From G965222505 sp965222505 (GTDB lineage Bacteria; Bacteroidota; Rhodothermia; Rhodothermales; DATKEJ01), in the NCBI GenBank assembly GCA_965222505.1, contig OZ244956.1, forward strand, positions 5,270,001 through 5,334,000: a stretch of DNA of 64,000 nucleotides, read 5' to 3'. The translations under genes were made by a program, and so were the position numbers. Below the pieces are notes generated by a model that saw nothing but the letters and a program-made list of their open reading frames with translations, was not told the origin of the DNA and ran no database searches. Positions 40,392-49,709 of the stretch are shown here, piece by piece (the first letter of the stretch is position 1; each line of letters begins with the position of its first letter).

Positions 40392-43300
40392 TGTTGCGTG
40401 AGCCCAAGGGCCTTAGCAGCCGCTACAATTTGGGCTGCAATAGGGGCTGCTACGCGTCCGCCATCCCCGCCTTGTTCGACCAGTACGGCAAACGCTACAG
40501 GCCGGGCGCCCTGATACGGGGCAAATCCCGTAAACCAGGCATGCGTAACCCGCCGATCATCGATCATCACCTCTGCAGTTCCTGTTTTGCCGGCAATCGG
40601 AAGGGTTGAACCGGAAATCCGTTTCCCCGTCCCCTCCGTGACCACCCCGCGCATACTACGGGCCAGTTGTGTCGCTTGATCGGGGGTCAGCACCTGCCGG
40701 GGCTGGGGGAGGGTTTGTAGCGCGTCCAACATCCACCTGGTTGGTTGCAGCTGCCCTTCATTGGCAATGGTTGCGGCAACGCGGGCCATTTCAATAGGAC
40801 TGGCCAACAATGGACCCTGGCCAAACGAAGCCTGCGGGAGGTCTTTGCTGAGAATATCGAGGCGCTCGGCTTTGGGTAAGGAAGGATTTAACGAGAGGCC
40901 CAGGCCAAACCAGTCAATGGCTTGCAATAGGGCAGGGGCACCCACATCATACACCCCCAGTTGGGCAAAAAAGGCATTGCACGAGACCACCAATCCTTCG
41001 TGGAGGTTCACGTTGCCGTGGGCTGCATCCCCTCGGGCATCACGGATGGGGCGGCCCCAGCCCTTGACTTTCTGGCCCACCCGGCCATTGCCGAGCGGTT
41101 CGCACTTGTGCCGGGTCTGGGTCAGGTTCGTCCCGCGGTTCATCGCCGCGATGGAGGTGATCAATTTGAACGTAGAGCCGGGTGGATATTGACCATACAC
41201 GACCCGGTCAAAAACATCTGGGTCCAGGTTGGTAGCAGAGGGGTCAGTTAAGGCCATATGGGGAAGGGGATGGCTCACTGCCGCCAGGACTGAGCCATCA
41301 GAAGCATCCAGGACGACGGCAGCAGAGCGTAAGCCCGGCGGTGTTCCGGCTTCAAGCGCTTCGGCCACGCGCACTTGAAGGCGTGCATCCAGGGTAAGGG
41401 TCAGGTCTCGGTCCCGGTCAAGCAAGTTCTGTACACCTCCACTTGCGGGGATACGGTGCCGTTGCCGAATGAGTGGAATCAAGGGTGAATAATCATACAC
41501 CGTCCGGGTAAGGTCAGGAGGGCCTGTCCGCTTGGAGGCGATGGTTATCCGCCTTGGGGCATCTTCATAGCCCTGGAGATGGGCGTTGGTAGCGGCATCG
41601 TATTCTAGAAACAGGCTGTTTCCAGCCTCCCTTTTGGTGTAGGAGCGGACATCTCCCAAGAGATAAAAAGTATGGGGGCCGAACGGATAAAACCGCCGGT
41701 CTGTTGAGCGGGTATAGCGTTCCGGTACCAGGCCATACGTTGCCTGCAACATGGGCTTCAGCGAATCGACTGCCGTGGGATTGCTGGTCGCCAAGGGGAG
41801 TCCATTACGGTCATAAATGGTACCTCGGGTCAGGGCCCGCCGCGCCGGACCAATGCGTCGGTTGTACTGAAAGCCCCGCTCGCCATCTCCACGTACCACA
41901 AGTGCCGGTTCAACGATCCAGGTGTTGCTTTGCCAGCCGATATAGCCCAGGCGTAGCACGAGCATCAGACCCAGGGCGCCCAGCACCAGTTGGAGCCGTT
42001 TCAGGGGGCGATGAAACGCTGCATTTTGATCGGCATGGCCGGTCTGGGTAGAAATGGCAGCCAACAGACCGAGCAAGAGGCCATTCATGAGCATGGACGT
42101 TTTGCCATAACTCAGGAACGGACTCACCACACCCGAGAGGGGGAGCAAGCCAAAGACCCCGCCTGCAATCAGGAAAATCTGATACGCCGTGATTAAGGTT
42201 AAGCCCAGGCCCAGGAAAAAACTGAACATGCCGGAGGCTTGTTTGGCAATACGCAAGCCCTGGTGGATCAACAAGGCATACAGACACAAAATGCCCAATA
42301 CCCCCAGGATTCCAAGTTCTTCTCCTAGCGCAGGGAGAACCATATCCGTATGCGCCGCAGGGATCAACGAAGGCGAACCCAGTCCGGGCCCGAGACCAAA
42401 CCAGTGGCCGCTAGTAATGGCCCAGTACGCATTGGCCAGATGTTCACCGCCTACCGCAAAATTGTCCCAGGGGGAAGCCATCATTTCGATCCGATTGGCA
42501 ACGGTATACACCAGGCCGAACGCATAACAGGCCCAGAACCCCAGGAATAATAGCCCAAGCCCTAATACGGGTACCAATACATGGTTTCGGGCGATGGCAT
42601 ACAGGGTCAGGAAGGTGCACATCAAGATCAGGGCCGGGCCGAGGTCCTTTTGAAGCAAGAAAAACAGGAGGGCCACCGCAGTCCCGACCATCACCGGCAG
42701 GATATACCGTAGCCGCGGGATGCGCAGAAAACGAAGCGGTTTTGGAACGGATGCGACTTGTTCACGCAAGGTGCGCATAAATTCCCAGCGATAGGAGAAA
42801 TAGGCCGCCAGGAACACCACCAATAATAGTTTAATGACTTCAGCGGGCTGGAACCCAAACAGGTTCACTTTGGCATCGCTACCCGTAGGGCCAGATCCGA
42901 ACGAGACGAGCAAAATGGAAAGGATGATGCTGAGTCCGAGGGAGAAGACCAAATGAACGTGCACCGTGTGCCCCCCCCATCGTATGGGTTTGCGCCAACG
43001 CTGGACGTTCCAAAGGCTGGAGAGATAAAACAGGATGGCCCCCAAGCCAACCCCCATTGTAAAAGCACGAAAATCGAGCATGTCACGGAGGGGATCCCGC
43101 AAGCTCAACATCAACATGAGCCCCAGACCTGTTAGCAGGTGGAACAAGGGCAACAGCAAAGCATCTCCTTCAAATGAAGTTTCGCGTCGGAGATGTACAA
43201 AGGGTAAAGTTGTAGAGAACCGTAACGTTATGCCCATCCGCCAGAGCATATGCACGGCGTAGATGGAAAGAAAGTAAAGGAGTAACGTCCACCAGAACGT

Positions 43301-43852
43301 GTAGGTAAATTGGGAAGGCGTTCGAACAACGAACCCTGGCTTGATCGCGCTCACGGTGCGTGAGGTGAATAAGGGGAGGGCCGTTGGCATGGAGGTTTTG
43401 GAATCCTGCATGTCCGGCAAGCGATTTGCAAAATAATCGAGGTTATCCGAAGCACGAATAGCCTCCGTGGTTATCCTGAGTTTTGCAAGCGTCCCCACAT
43501 TGGGTAAGATCTGCCGCGCATTCGGGGTTGGGTTTAGGTGCCGAAACAACTGATCTGCGGCAAATCGTCGATCAGGTTCATGGGGAAATACGTCCAGGTA
43601 GGGCAGGATTGCTTCGGGTGAGGCTACGGTATTCAGGTTGAGTACTTTATGCTGAAGCACGTCCTGTTCTTGCGTTTCCAATGCGTCGGATTTTGAAAAA
43701 TACACCAGCAATACGCCGAGCAGGACCACCAGGGAAGTAACGGACAATAACCTGAACTCCAGCAGCCTCTTGGGAGCAGGAACGGCCCCTTGGTGCCGGG
43801 TTAACGTCGGCAAAGGGGGAGATTCAGAGATGCGAACACGATGGACGGCCAT
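40388..43852 (-). CDS. Fused SEDS glycosyltransferase (RodA/FtsW type) and class B penicillin-binding protein
   Basis: 1154 residues from ATG 43852 (TTG 43879 would overlap the preceding peptide). One helix at about 32-52, an unrecognised ~110-residue outer-face segment, then a SEDS core (about 180-605) with 'LLQKDLGPALILM' (catalytic-type Asp), 'HTDMVLPALGEELGILG' and 'SYGKTSMLMNGLLLG'. After one more helix (about 620-640) comes a class B PBP: 'RRALTRGTIYDRNGLPLA' pedestal motif, then transpeptidase motifs STFK (about 893), SCN (about 957) and KTG (about 1089). Polymerase and crosslinker are thus one chain, usually two subunits. Likely acts in elongation or division peptidoglycan synthesis. 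Confidence 0.95.
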   Translation of the reverse strand: MAVHRVRISESPPLPTLTRHQGAVPAPKRLLEFRLLSVTSLVVLLGVLLVYFSKSDALETQEQDVLQHKVLNLNTVASPEAILPYLDVFPHEPDRRFAADQLFRHLNPTPNARQILPNVGTLAKLRITTEAIRASDNLDYFANRLPDMQDSKTSMPTALPLFTSRTVSAIKPGFVVRTPSQFTYTFWWTLLLYFLSIYAVHMLWRMGITLRFSTTLPFVHLRRETSFEGDALLLPLFHLLTGLGLMLMLSLRDPLRDMLDFRAFTMGVGLGAILFYLSSLWNVQRWRKPIRWGGHTVHVHLVFSLGLSIILSILLVSFGSGPTGSDAKVNLFGFQPAEVIKLLLVVFLAAYFSYRWEFMRTLREQVASVPKPLRFLRIPRLRYILPVMVGTAVALLFFLLQKDLGPALILMCTFLTLYAIARNHVLVPVLGLGLLFLGFWACYAFGLVYTVANRIEMMASPWDNFAVGGEHLANAYWAITSGHWFGLGPGLGSPSLIPAAHTDMVLPALGEELGILGVLGILCLYALLIHQGLRIAKQASGMFSFFLGLGLTLITAYQIFLIAGGVFGLLPLSGVVSPFLSYGKTSMLMNGLLLGLLAAISTQTGHADQNAAFHRPLKRLQLVLGALGLMLVLRLGYIGWQSNTWIVEPALVVRGDGERGFQYNRRIGPARRALTRGTIYDRNGLPLATSNPTAVDSLKPMLQATYGLVPERYTRSTDRRFYPFGPHTFYLLGDVRSYTKREAGNSLFLEYDAATNAHLQGYEDAPRRITIASKRTGPPDLTRTVYDYSPLIPLIRQRHRIPASGGVQNLLDRDRDLTLTLDARLQVRVAEALEAGTPPGLRSAAVVLDASDGSVLAAVSHPLPHMALTDPSATNLDPDVFDRVVYGQYPPGSTFKLITSIAAMNRGTNLTQTRHKCEPLGNGRVGQKVKGWGRPIRDARGDAAHGNVNLHEGLVVSCNAFFAQLGVYDVGAPALLQAIDWFGLGLSLNPSLPKAERLDILSKDLPQASFGQGPLLASPIEMARVAATIANEGQLQPTRWMLDALQTLPQPRQVLTPDQATQLARSMRGVVTEGTGKRISGSTLPIAGKTGTAEVMIDDRRVTHAWFTGFAPYQGARPVAFAVLVEQGGDGGRVAAPIAAQIVAAAKALGLTQH

Positions 43853-43856
43853 ACAC

Positions 43857-43943
43857 CTAGGATTGACGCGTATGTGCAAGGAATAGCAGCAAAATGCAGC
43901 CTATAAACGCAAGTAAAAACAGAAATTTAAACCAGTACAGCAT
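43857..43943 (-). CDS. 28-residue single-span membrane peptide
   Basis: Start ATG 43943 lies 9 bases after the FHA gene stop, and the stop TAG (43859-43857) lies 4 bases before the ATG of the SEDS-PBP gene. The peptide begins 'MLYWFKFLFLLAFIG', is a single hydrophobic helix throughout, and ends polar (HTRQS). The tight spacing on both sides suggests translational coupling. In Actinobacteria the corresponding slot holds fhaB, a membrane-anchored FHA protein. No homologue is recognised; it could also be non-coding spacer. Confidence 0.45.
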   Translation of the reverse strand: MLYWFKFLFLLAFIGCILLLFLAHTRQS

Positions 43944-43951
43944 GGTGCCGG

Positions 43952-44860
43952 TTAGTTTCGTGTTTGGAAGTTAAGGGTTACGGTATCTGCCAACTGGATG
44001 GTTGCCTGATCGGGGAGGTCCACCCAAACGTCTTGGTCTTCCCCGAATTCATTGATGCTTGGGGTCAACCTACGGCCATTTATACTGGTGCCATAGGTAC
44101 TTATGTCTTTGGCTTTGAAAACCGACCGATCTACATCGTATTGAATGATCAGGTGTTTCCTGGATACAGACTTGGTGGCATACAACTCCAAATCCACCGG
44201 TTGATTGACACCCCCTCTTCCGATGACCGCACGCGGAGAGATCATTTCAAAAATTCGCTCTCCGGTATGGTCGTTGTACCTGATAATGGCGAGGGCTTGT
44301 TCATTTACCTGCTGGATGGGTTGGGCTTTGGGGCCAGACTCGTCCAGGGTGATGCGGCGGGTTAATTGTCCGGTTACCTGTTGGGAGACCTGCATCTTTC
44401 GGGTCGCCTTACCTTGGGGTACATGGGCCACTTCAGGTGGGCCGGACACTTCTTCCACGTGTTGTACATGCACGTCAAACTCGCCGGGTTGGGAAAGCTG
44501 GTTGTCCAGGTCTTGATCCAGATCAATTTCCCAGTCATTCCCCGTCCGTTGATAGGTTTTGGGTTGTGTAGTACGTGCGTTAGAGGGCGAGAGAAACTTG
44601 TTCAACAAGCCCCCTGCGCTTGCGGCTTCTTGTGTTTTCTTCTGCTGCTTATTCAAGTTGTGAAGTTCTTCATCGAGCCGTTTTCGGGCTTCCTCAATGA
44701 TTGCAGCTTTGAGTCCGATGAGGGCATTGAAGTCTTCAGGGTGAAGGACGGCCACGTAATAATTCGGTACGCGGACCGTGTAGGCCAACGGCATACTGGC
44801 CTGGTGCATGGAGCGCACGAATTCGGTGATGATGGCTTCGCCGGTTAAGGGTGCGGGCAT
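43952..44860 (-). CDS. FHA domain protein with FhaA-like (DUF3662-type) N-terminus
   Basis: 302 residues. The first ~60 residues ('EFVRSMHQASMPLAYTVRVPNYYVAVLHPEDFNAL') follow the pattern of the DUF3662 domain of mycobacterial FhaA ('PNEYIITLGVHDFEKL'), a similarity by eye. A coiled, basic/polar linker (about 65-180) leads to a C-terminal FHA domain (about 195-300) with 'ISPRAVIGRGG', 'KSVSRKHLIIQ' and 'DISTYGTSINGRRL'. FHA domains bind phosphothreonine. The usual Asn before Gly is Tyr here. The gene precedes the small peptide and SEDS-PBP genes, suggesting phospho-regulated cell-wall synthesis. Confidence 0.88.
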   Translation of the reverse strand: MPAPLTGEAIITEFVRSMHQASMPLAYTVRVPNYYVAVLHPEDFNALIGLKAAIIEEARKRLDEELHNLNKQQKKTQEAASAGGLLNKFLSPSNARTTQPKTYQRTGNDWEIDLDQDLDNQLSQPGEFDVHVQHVEEVSGPPEVAHVPQGKATRKMQVSQQVTGQLTRRITLDESGPKAQPIQQVNEQALAIIRYNDHTGERIFEMISPRAVIGRGGVNQPVDLELYATKSVSRKHLIIQYDVDRSVFKAKDISTYGTSINGRRLTPSINEFGEDQDVWVDLPDQATIQLADTVTLNFQTRN

Positions 44861-45057
44861 GAAAATACGGGTCTGTAGTCTGATTCCGGACCAACGTGTA
44901 CGGTGCGGTCAGGGTAGGGGTTACGATAAAGTAAAAAGGCGATCCTTACAAAATAAACATGGCCTCGTGAAGCGGAGGGGTGAAATGAACGTTCGTTAAA
45001 ACCAAATATCGATAACCGGGTTTTACCAGAAAATGTGCCTGGAAAAACTTCTGAAAG

Positions 45058-47415
45058 ATGGACGGCAAGGGAAATCAAAGGATGGGAGCAAGTGCCTTGG
45101 GAAGGCTCAACGCCCTGTTTGGGCGCAGATGGATAAGGGTGTTGTTGATTGGCGTGGGGTTTGTGCTGGGTATGCTCTGGGTGGTGCCTCTGCCCGTTGA
45201 ACAACTCCATCCGTCGGCATCTACAGTGCTATACGACCGGAACGGGGAGATGCTACGTGCCCAGTTGACCACCGACGAGATGTGGCGCTTACCCGTCCAG
45301 ATGGAGGACGTGTCTGGATTTATGGTGGATGCGGCGCTGGCCTATGAAGATCAACATTTCTTTTATCATCCCGGCATCAATCCGCTGGCGATCCTGCGTG
45401 CGGGGTGGGCAAACATCAAAGCGGGCCGGATTGTGCAGGGCGGATCAACGATTACGATGCAGGTGGCCCGTTTAATGGAACCCAAGTCGAGAACGTGGGC
45501 GAGTAAACTCAAGGAAGCCTTCCGGGCCTTGCAACTCGAACTTCGGTATTCCAAGGCAGAAATCCTGGCTTTCTACTTTAACCTGGCTCCGTACGGGGGG
45601 AATATCGTTGGGGTTGGGGCTGCCTCTCATTTATATTTTGGGAAGCATCCCAGCCAATTGAGCCTGGGCGAGGCGGCGCTGCTCGCAGCCATACCCAATG
45701 CACCCAACGAGCGCCGCCCAGACCGCCACCCAGGGGACGTAGGCAAAGCACGTGCCCGGATTTTGGACTTGATGGTCGAGCAAGGGTTTATTGCATCCTC
45801 AAGGGCCAAAGAGGCAGCCTCCGAGCCGGTACCAGAGCAACGGATGGCCCTTCCCTTCAAAGTGCCCCACCTGGCCGCGTGGATGGTCCGTCGGTATCCG
45901 GATGCAGGGAAGTTGGAGACGGAACTTGATGCCAAGATCCAGGATGGCGTTGAACGACTGGTACGGAATCATCTCAAGCCGTTACGGGCCCAAGGGATAA
46001 GCCAGGGGGCCGTGGTGATTATTGAAAATGAAACCCGGAGTGTACGCGCACTGGTTGGGGCTTACGACTTTTTTGACAAGGCGCATTCAGGGCAGGTCAA
46101 TGGCGCTCTTGCACCCCGCTCGCCGGGGTCAACCCTGAAGCCTTTTGTCTATGCATTGGGGTTGCAGGCCGGGTTAGTATCTACTGATCAGTTGATCGAA
46201 GATGTACCGGTGGATTATGCCGGATATCAGCCCGTGAATTATGACGCGTCTTATCGAGGCGGGGTCTCTGTTCGGGAGGCGCTTATTCAGTCGCTCAACG
46301 TGCCGGCTGTTAACCTGGATGCTCGGTTGGGGGAACGCGGACTTTATTCATTTCTCAAGGCTGCCGGGTTGTCCACACTTACCAAACCACGGCATCACTA
46401 TGGCCTTTCTCTTGTTCTGGGGGGCGGTGAGGTGACGTTGTTGGAATTGACCAACTTGTATGCGACCCTTGCTGCAGGAGGGCGGGTTGCACCCGTTCGG
46501 TTTTTGAAATCGGAGCCTCAAAGGAAGGGGCGGGAGGTGCTTGATCCAGGGACTGCTTATCTGATCACCGATATCCTGAGCCAGGTCAATCGTCCGACCC
46601 TGGCGGCGGTTTGGGAATGGGCCGTCAATGCCCCCAAAATAGCCTGGAAAACCGGAACTTCATACGGGCATCGGGATGCGTGGAGCGTGGGGTATACACC
46701 GAAGTATACCGTCGGCGTCTGGATCGGGAATTTTGAAGGGACCGGTACACCGGAGTTGGTCGGGGGGGATGTGGCAGCCCCCTTATTGTTGGAAATATTT
46801 GGCCTGCTTTCAGAAAGCGGGAGCGCTCGGTGGTTTACTGAACCCAACATTCTGGCAGAGCGGACGGTTTGTGCAGTAAGTGGGCAAGTAGCAACCCCAA
46901 ATTGCGCGGCGACGCGGCAGGAAAAAGTGGTGCCCGGTGTTGCGCCTAACCACAAATGTGAGATACACCGGACGGTGATGATTGATACGGAAACCGGGAA
47001 ACGCCTATGCCCTCATTGCCGAACAGGGCGCGCATTTACCGAGCGCGTGATGGAACACTGGCCGGCAGCAATGGCGCAATGGCGAAGCACCTGGGGGTAC
47101 CCGGTCGATGCGATACCGGGGCACTGGCCGGGGTGCGTGAAAGTTATGGCCGGTCAGGCACCCGAGATCCGGGCCCCTGCAGATGGAAGTCGGTTCAAAA
47201 TCAGGGACAGCGTACCACTGGATTACCAAAAAATCAGGCTGGCCGCATCCGTGACCAATCAGACCCAGACCATCTATTGGTTTCAGGGGAATACCATGAT
47301 TTACAGCGGTGATCCACGTGAGGAGGTGTTCTGGGCACCTGAGCGGGGCACGCACCGTCTCGTTTGTATCGACGACGAAGGCCGCTCGTCAGAAATCAGG
47401 ATAATTGTAGAATAG
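45058..47415 (+). CDS. pbpC: Penicillin-binding protein 1C
   Basis: 785 residues. One membrane anchor (about 20-45), a GT51 transglycosylase domain with 'YEDQHFFYHPGINPLAILRA', 'GGSTITMQVARLM' and 'KAEILAFYFNLAPYGG', then a transpeptidase domain with SxxK in 'SPGSTLKPFVYAL', SLN in 'ALIQSLNVPAV' and KTG in 'AWKTGTSYGHRD'. The last ~90 residues ('APADGSRFKI' onward) are the BiPBP_C domain that identifies the 1C subgroup. Builds and crosslinks peptidoglycan. Divergent from the FHA gene (about 200 bases between starts); the usual alpha-2-macroglobulin partner is not here. Confidence 0.95.
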   Translation: MDGKGNQRMGASALGRLNALFGRRWIRVLLIGVGFVLGMLWVVPLPVEQLHPSASTVLYDRNGEMLRAQLTTDEMWRLPVQMEDVSGFMVDAALAYEDQHFFYHPGINPLAILRAGWANIKAGRIVQGGSTITMQVARLMEPKSRTWASKLKEAFRALQLELRYSKAEILAFYFNLAPYGGNIVGVGAASHLYFGKHPSQLSLGEAALLAAIPNAPNERRPDRHPGDVGKARARILDLMVEQGFIASSRAKEAASEPVPEQRMALPFKVPHLAAWMVRRYPDAGKLETELDAKIQDGVERLVRNHLKPLRAQGISQGAVVIIENETRSVRALVGAYDFFDKAHSGQVNGALAPRSPGSTLKPFVYALGLQAGLVSTDQLIEDVPVDYAGYQPVNYDASYRGGVSVREALIQSLNVPAVNLDARLGERGLYSFLKAAGLSTLTKPRHHYGLSLVLGGGEVTLLELTNLYATLAAGGRVAPVRFLKSEPQRKGREVLDPGTAYLITDILSQVNRPTLAAVWEWAVNAPKIAWKTGTSYGHRDAWSVGYTPKYTVGVWIGNFEGTGTPELVGGDVAAPLLLEIFGLLSESGSARWFTEPNILAERTVCAVSGQVATPNCAATRQEKVVPGVAPNHKCEIHRTVMIDTETGKRLCPHCRTGRAFTERVMEHWPAAMAQWRSTWGYPVDAIPGHWPGCVKVMAGQAPEIRAPADGSRFKIRDSVPLDYQKIRLAASVTNQTQTIYWFQGNTMIYSGDPREEVFWAPERGTHRLVCIDDEGRSSEIRIIVE

Positions 47416-47544
47416 AAGGAACTTTCTGCTGGCTATTTGTACATTTATGGCACAAAAGAGAGCAACATCCCCCAGGGGTCCCTTCCAACGTCCACTTGTT
47501 CCCTGGTGTGCTTCGTTCGCAATGTTGAAATCCTTTGGGAGGAT

Positions 47545-47829
47545 ATGGAGCAAGAATGGTATATGTTTCGGGGACGGCACTTCAACTTGTTGAGGTGGTC
47601 TTTTCTACCGGAGCGCATCTCAATAAGCGTGAATGCCTCGGGGCGTACCCGGTGGCTGCGTATCGGTCTATTGCCTGGTACGGGTAGGTTCAAGACGGAT
47701 ATTAAACTTTATAACTTCTGTTCCTTCATCTTGATCAAACCGCCAGAGGCAAGGACGTATTACCTGGAAAAAATACCGTTGATCAAGCTGGGCAAGCATG
47801 AGGATAATGAGGGGAATCTGATTCTCTAA
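47545..47829 (+). CDS. Hypothetical protein, uncertain
   Basis: 94 residues from ATG 47545; the frame is open from 47437. No family recognised, no signal peptide. Basic middle ('ERISISVNASGRTRWLRIGL') and a C-terminal 'YYLEKIPLIKLGKHEDNEGN'. It occupies the otherwise empty 410-base gap between pbpC and the oxidoreductase gene. Its stop overlaps that of the convergent gene by 4 bases, a pattern seen elsewhere in this window, which is weak support. It could equally be a chance open frame or a remnant. Confidence 0.3.
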   Translation: MEQEWYMFRGRHFNLLRWSFLPERISISVNASGRTRWLRIGLLPGTGRFKTDIKLYNFCSFILIKPPEARTYYLEKIPLIKLGKHEDNEGNLIL

Positions 47830-49370
47830 ATCCTTCGTTTGTGCAAATCTTTGAGCAAAACGCGGGCCGCATTTCGGCCGGAAGCCCCCATTATGCCACC
47901 GCCCGGATGGGTACTGGCCCCCGTAAGATAAAGTCCTTTTAGCGGTGCTTTGTACCCCGCACTTCCTAGAAATGGACGCAACATAAACATCTGGTCAATG
48001 CTCATTTCCAGATGCATCACGTTTCCGTGGTATAGTCCAAGTTCTCGCTCAAGCCACAAGGGATGTTGAAACAGGGTGCCCACAACGCTGGCTTTGGTTC
48101 CTGGGGCATAGGCCTCGAAAGCATCCAATATGTGTTCAGCCACTTCGTCATTCCGTTCATCCCAGGTGCCATGCCGCAAGGTATAGGGAAAATATTGTGC
48201 CCATAGCCAGAGCACTTCGCCACCTGGGGGGGCCAGGGTCTCGTCTACAGCACTGAAGGTCATGGCAACAAGCGGAGGGTCTTGCGCAGGTTCGCCCCTC
48301 ATATAGTCCCCGTAGGCCGCATGGACTTGATGGCGGTCCCGGCACAGCAGTTGCAGGCCGATCCGTGCCTCTGGCCCAGGATGCGCCGTGTATTGCACCG
48401 GCTTGTCGAGGGCAAGACGAAGGATTGCTCCAAATCCGTCCCCAGCTCGCATCCGTTTTGCTCCGTTAGGCCGGTACGTTTCAGGCAACAGGCGGCCAAA
48501 AGTCTCCAGGGCATGTGCCCCGGAAACCACAGCGCGTGCAGTATAGGTCTGGCCGTTTACCACAACCCCTGCTGCACGATTATTCTCCACCAGAATTCGT
48601 TCTACAGGGGCTTCTGTGTGGACTTCTCCACCGTGCGCTTCGATACATTTTCTGAGGGCTTGCGTCAGCATACCGGACCCCCCTTTGGGGCGGGCAATGC
48701 CCCCTTCATGATACAAGGGATGCCAGAGTAGAAAAGGAGCCGAAACCGGCTCGGTCGGCGGTGGACCGGATTGTGCAGCCATCCAGACCAGTGGGCTTTT
48801 GATTTTCTCTTCCCTAAAATACGTGTCGACGACGTTTCCATAGGGTTTCATGATGAGGGGGAGGGCTTCCTTCCAATCCTTCTTGAGGGATCGGTTAAAG
48901 ATCATCTTCTTACCCAGTTCGAGGGGGCTGGGCACCGCCAGGAACATGTCCCGAACCGCACGTGCGAAGGGCCGCCAATCGTCCAGAAAGGTCTTATAGG
49001 CAACCCCTTCTCCGGGAAACTTGGATTCCAGATGCTGGATGGTCTGGTCTACATCCCGGTAAAAGAAGACGGTATCGCCATCGGCATAGGGCGCAAAAAA
49101 GAGGGGGTCAAGCTCGAGGTAGGTCAGGCCGTGTCGAGCCAGATCAAGTTCTTCCAGGATGGGCGTCAGGCGGATCAGGATATGTGCACTTCCACCCAGA
49201 TCAAATTGGTAGCCAGGAACGATTTCGGTGGTGGAGACGGCACCACCTACGAGGGCCCGGCGCTCAAAAAACGCAATACGGTACCCTGCCTTGGCAAGAT
49301 AGGCCCCTGTGATGAGTGCATTGTGGCCCGTGCCGATCAGGATCACGTCATAGTCACGGGAAGCTGCCAT
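47826..49370 (-). CDS. FAD-dependent oxidoreductase, phytoene desaturase/PYROXD2-like
   Basis: 514 residues. N-terminal dinucleotide-binding motif 'DVILIGTGHNALITGAYLAKAG' with the family 'GHNA' turn, then 'VGGAVSTTEIVPGYQFDLGG', an amine-oxidase/CrtI fold, and C-terminal FAD signature 'GLYLTGASTHPGGGIMGASGRNAA'. This subgroup (PYROXD2-like) is related to carotene desaturases, but its substrate is not known here. No other carotenoid gene lies adjacent. A squalene-synthase-like protein is 17 kb away, too far to imply linkage. Confidence 0.9.
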   Translation of the reverse strand: MAASRDYDVILIGTGHNALITGAYLAKAGYRIAFFERRALVGGAVSTTEIVPGYQFDLGGSAHILIRLTPILEELDLARHGLTYLELDPLFFAPYADGDTVFFYRDVDQTIQHLESKFPGEGVAYKTFLDDWRPFARAVRDMFLAVPSPLELGKKMIFNRSLKKDWKEALPLIMKPYGNVVDTYFREEKIKSPLVWMAAQSGPPPTEPVSAPFLLWHPLYHEGGIARPKGGSGMLTQALRKCIEAHGGEVHTEAPVERILVENNRAAGVVVNGQTYTARAVVSGAHALETFGRLLPETYRPNGAKRMRAGDGFGAILRLALDKPVQYTAHPGPEARIGLQLLCRDRHQVHAAYGDYMRGEPAQDPPLVAMTFSAVDETLAPPGGEVLWLWAQYFPYTLRHGTWDERNDEVAEHILDAFEAYAPGTKASVVGTLFQHPLWLERELGLYHGNVMHLEMSIDQMFMLRPFLGSAGYKAPLKGLYLTGASTHPGGGIMGASGRNAARVLLKDLHKRRI

Positions 49371-49468
49371 CGGATCATTCGGTGGTGTTTTTTAGGGGCA
49401 AAATGGGAGAAAAAGATCAGAAACTATCACGAATGCGTATATTAACAGACCGTAAACAACCATTCGGT

Positions 49469-49705
49469 ATGCAAGGGTACATTCCATATCTCGCATTACT
49501 CGTCGTGCTGGCTCCGTTGCTGATCGGATATTTGATCTGGTATTGGGTTTGGTTACGTAATTCTGGTGGCTCCAGACCCGGAGATCCTCCTGATGACCCC
49601 GGAGGTCGACACCCACGTCCTAAACCTCCCCGAAATAGAGGCGGCCGCGGTCCTCATAGACGAATGCCTTCCCCGCCCTCCCGTAACCGTCGATTGGTCG
49701 CCTAG
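49469..49705 (+). CDS. Small membrane protein with Pro/Arg-rich tail
   Basis: 78 residues from ATG 49469. One strong membrane helix ('IPYLALLVVLAPLLIGYLIWYW') is followed by a low-complexity tail of Pro, Gly and Arg (PGDPPDDPGGRHPRPKPP and onward) that should lie in the cytoplasm. A different frame (49566-49757) also has a plausible 63-codon peptide that overlaps the convergent gene. The membrane helix makes the first frame preferable. No family recognised. It converges on the acyltransferase gene with 4 bases between stops. Confidence 0.45.
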   Translation: MQGYIPYLALLVVLAPLLIGYLIWYWVWLRNSGGSRPGDPPDDPGGRHPRPKPPRNRGGRGPHRRMPSPPSRNRRLVA

Positions 49706-49709
49706 GGCG

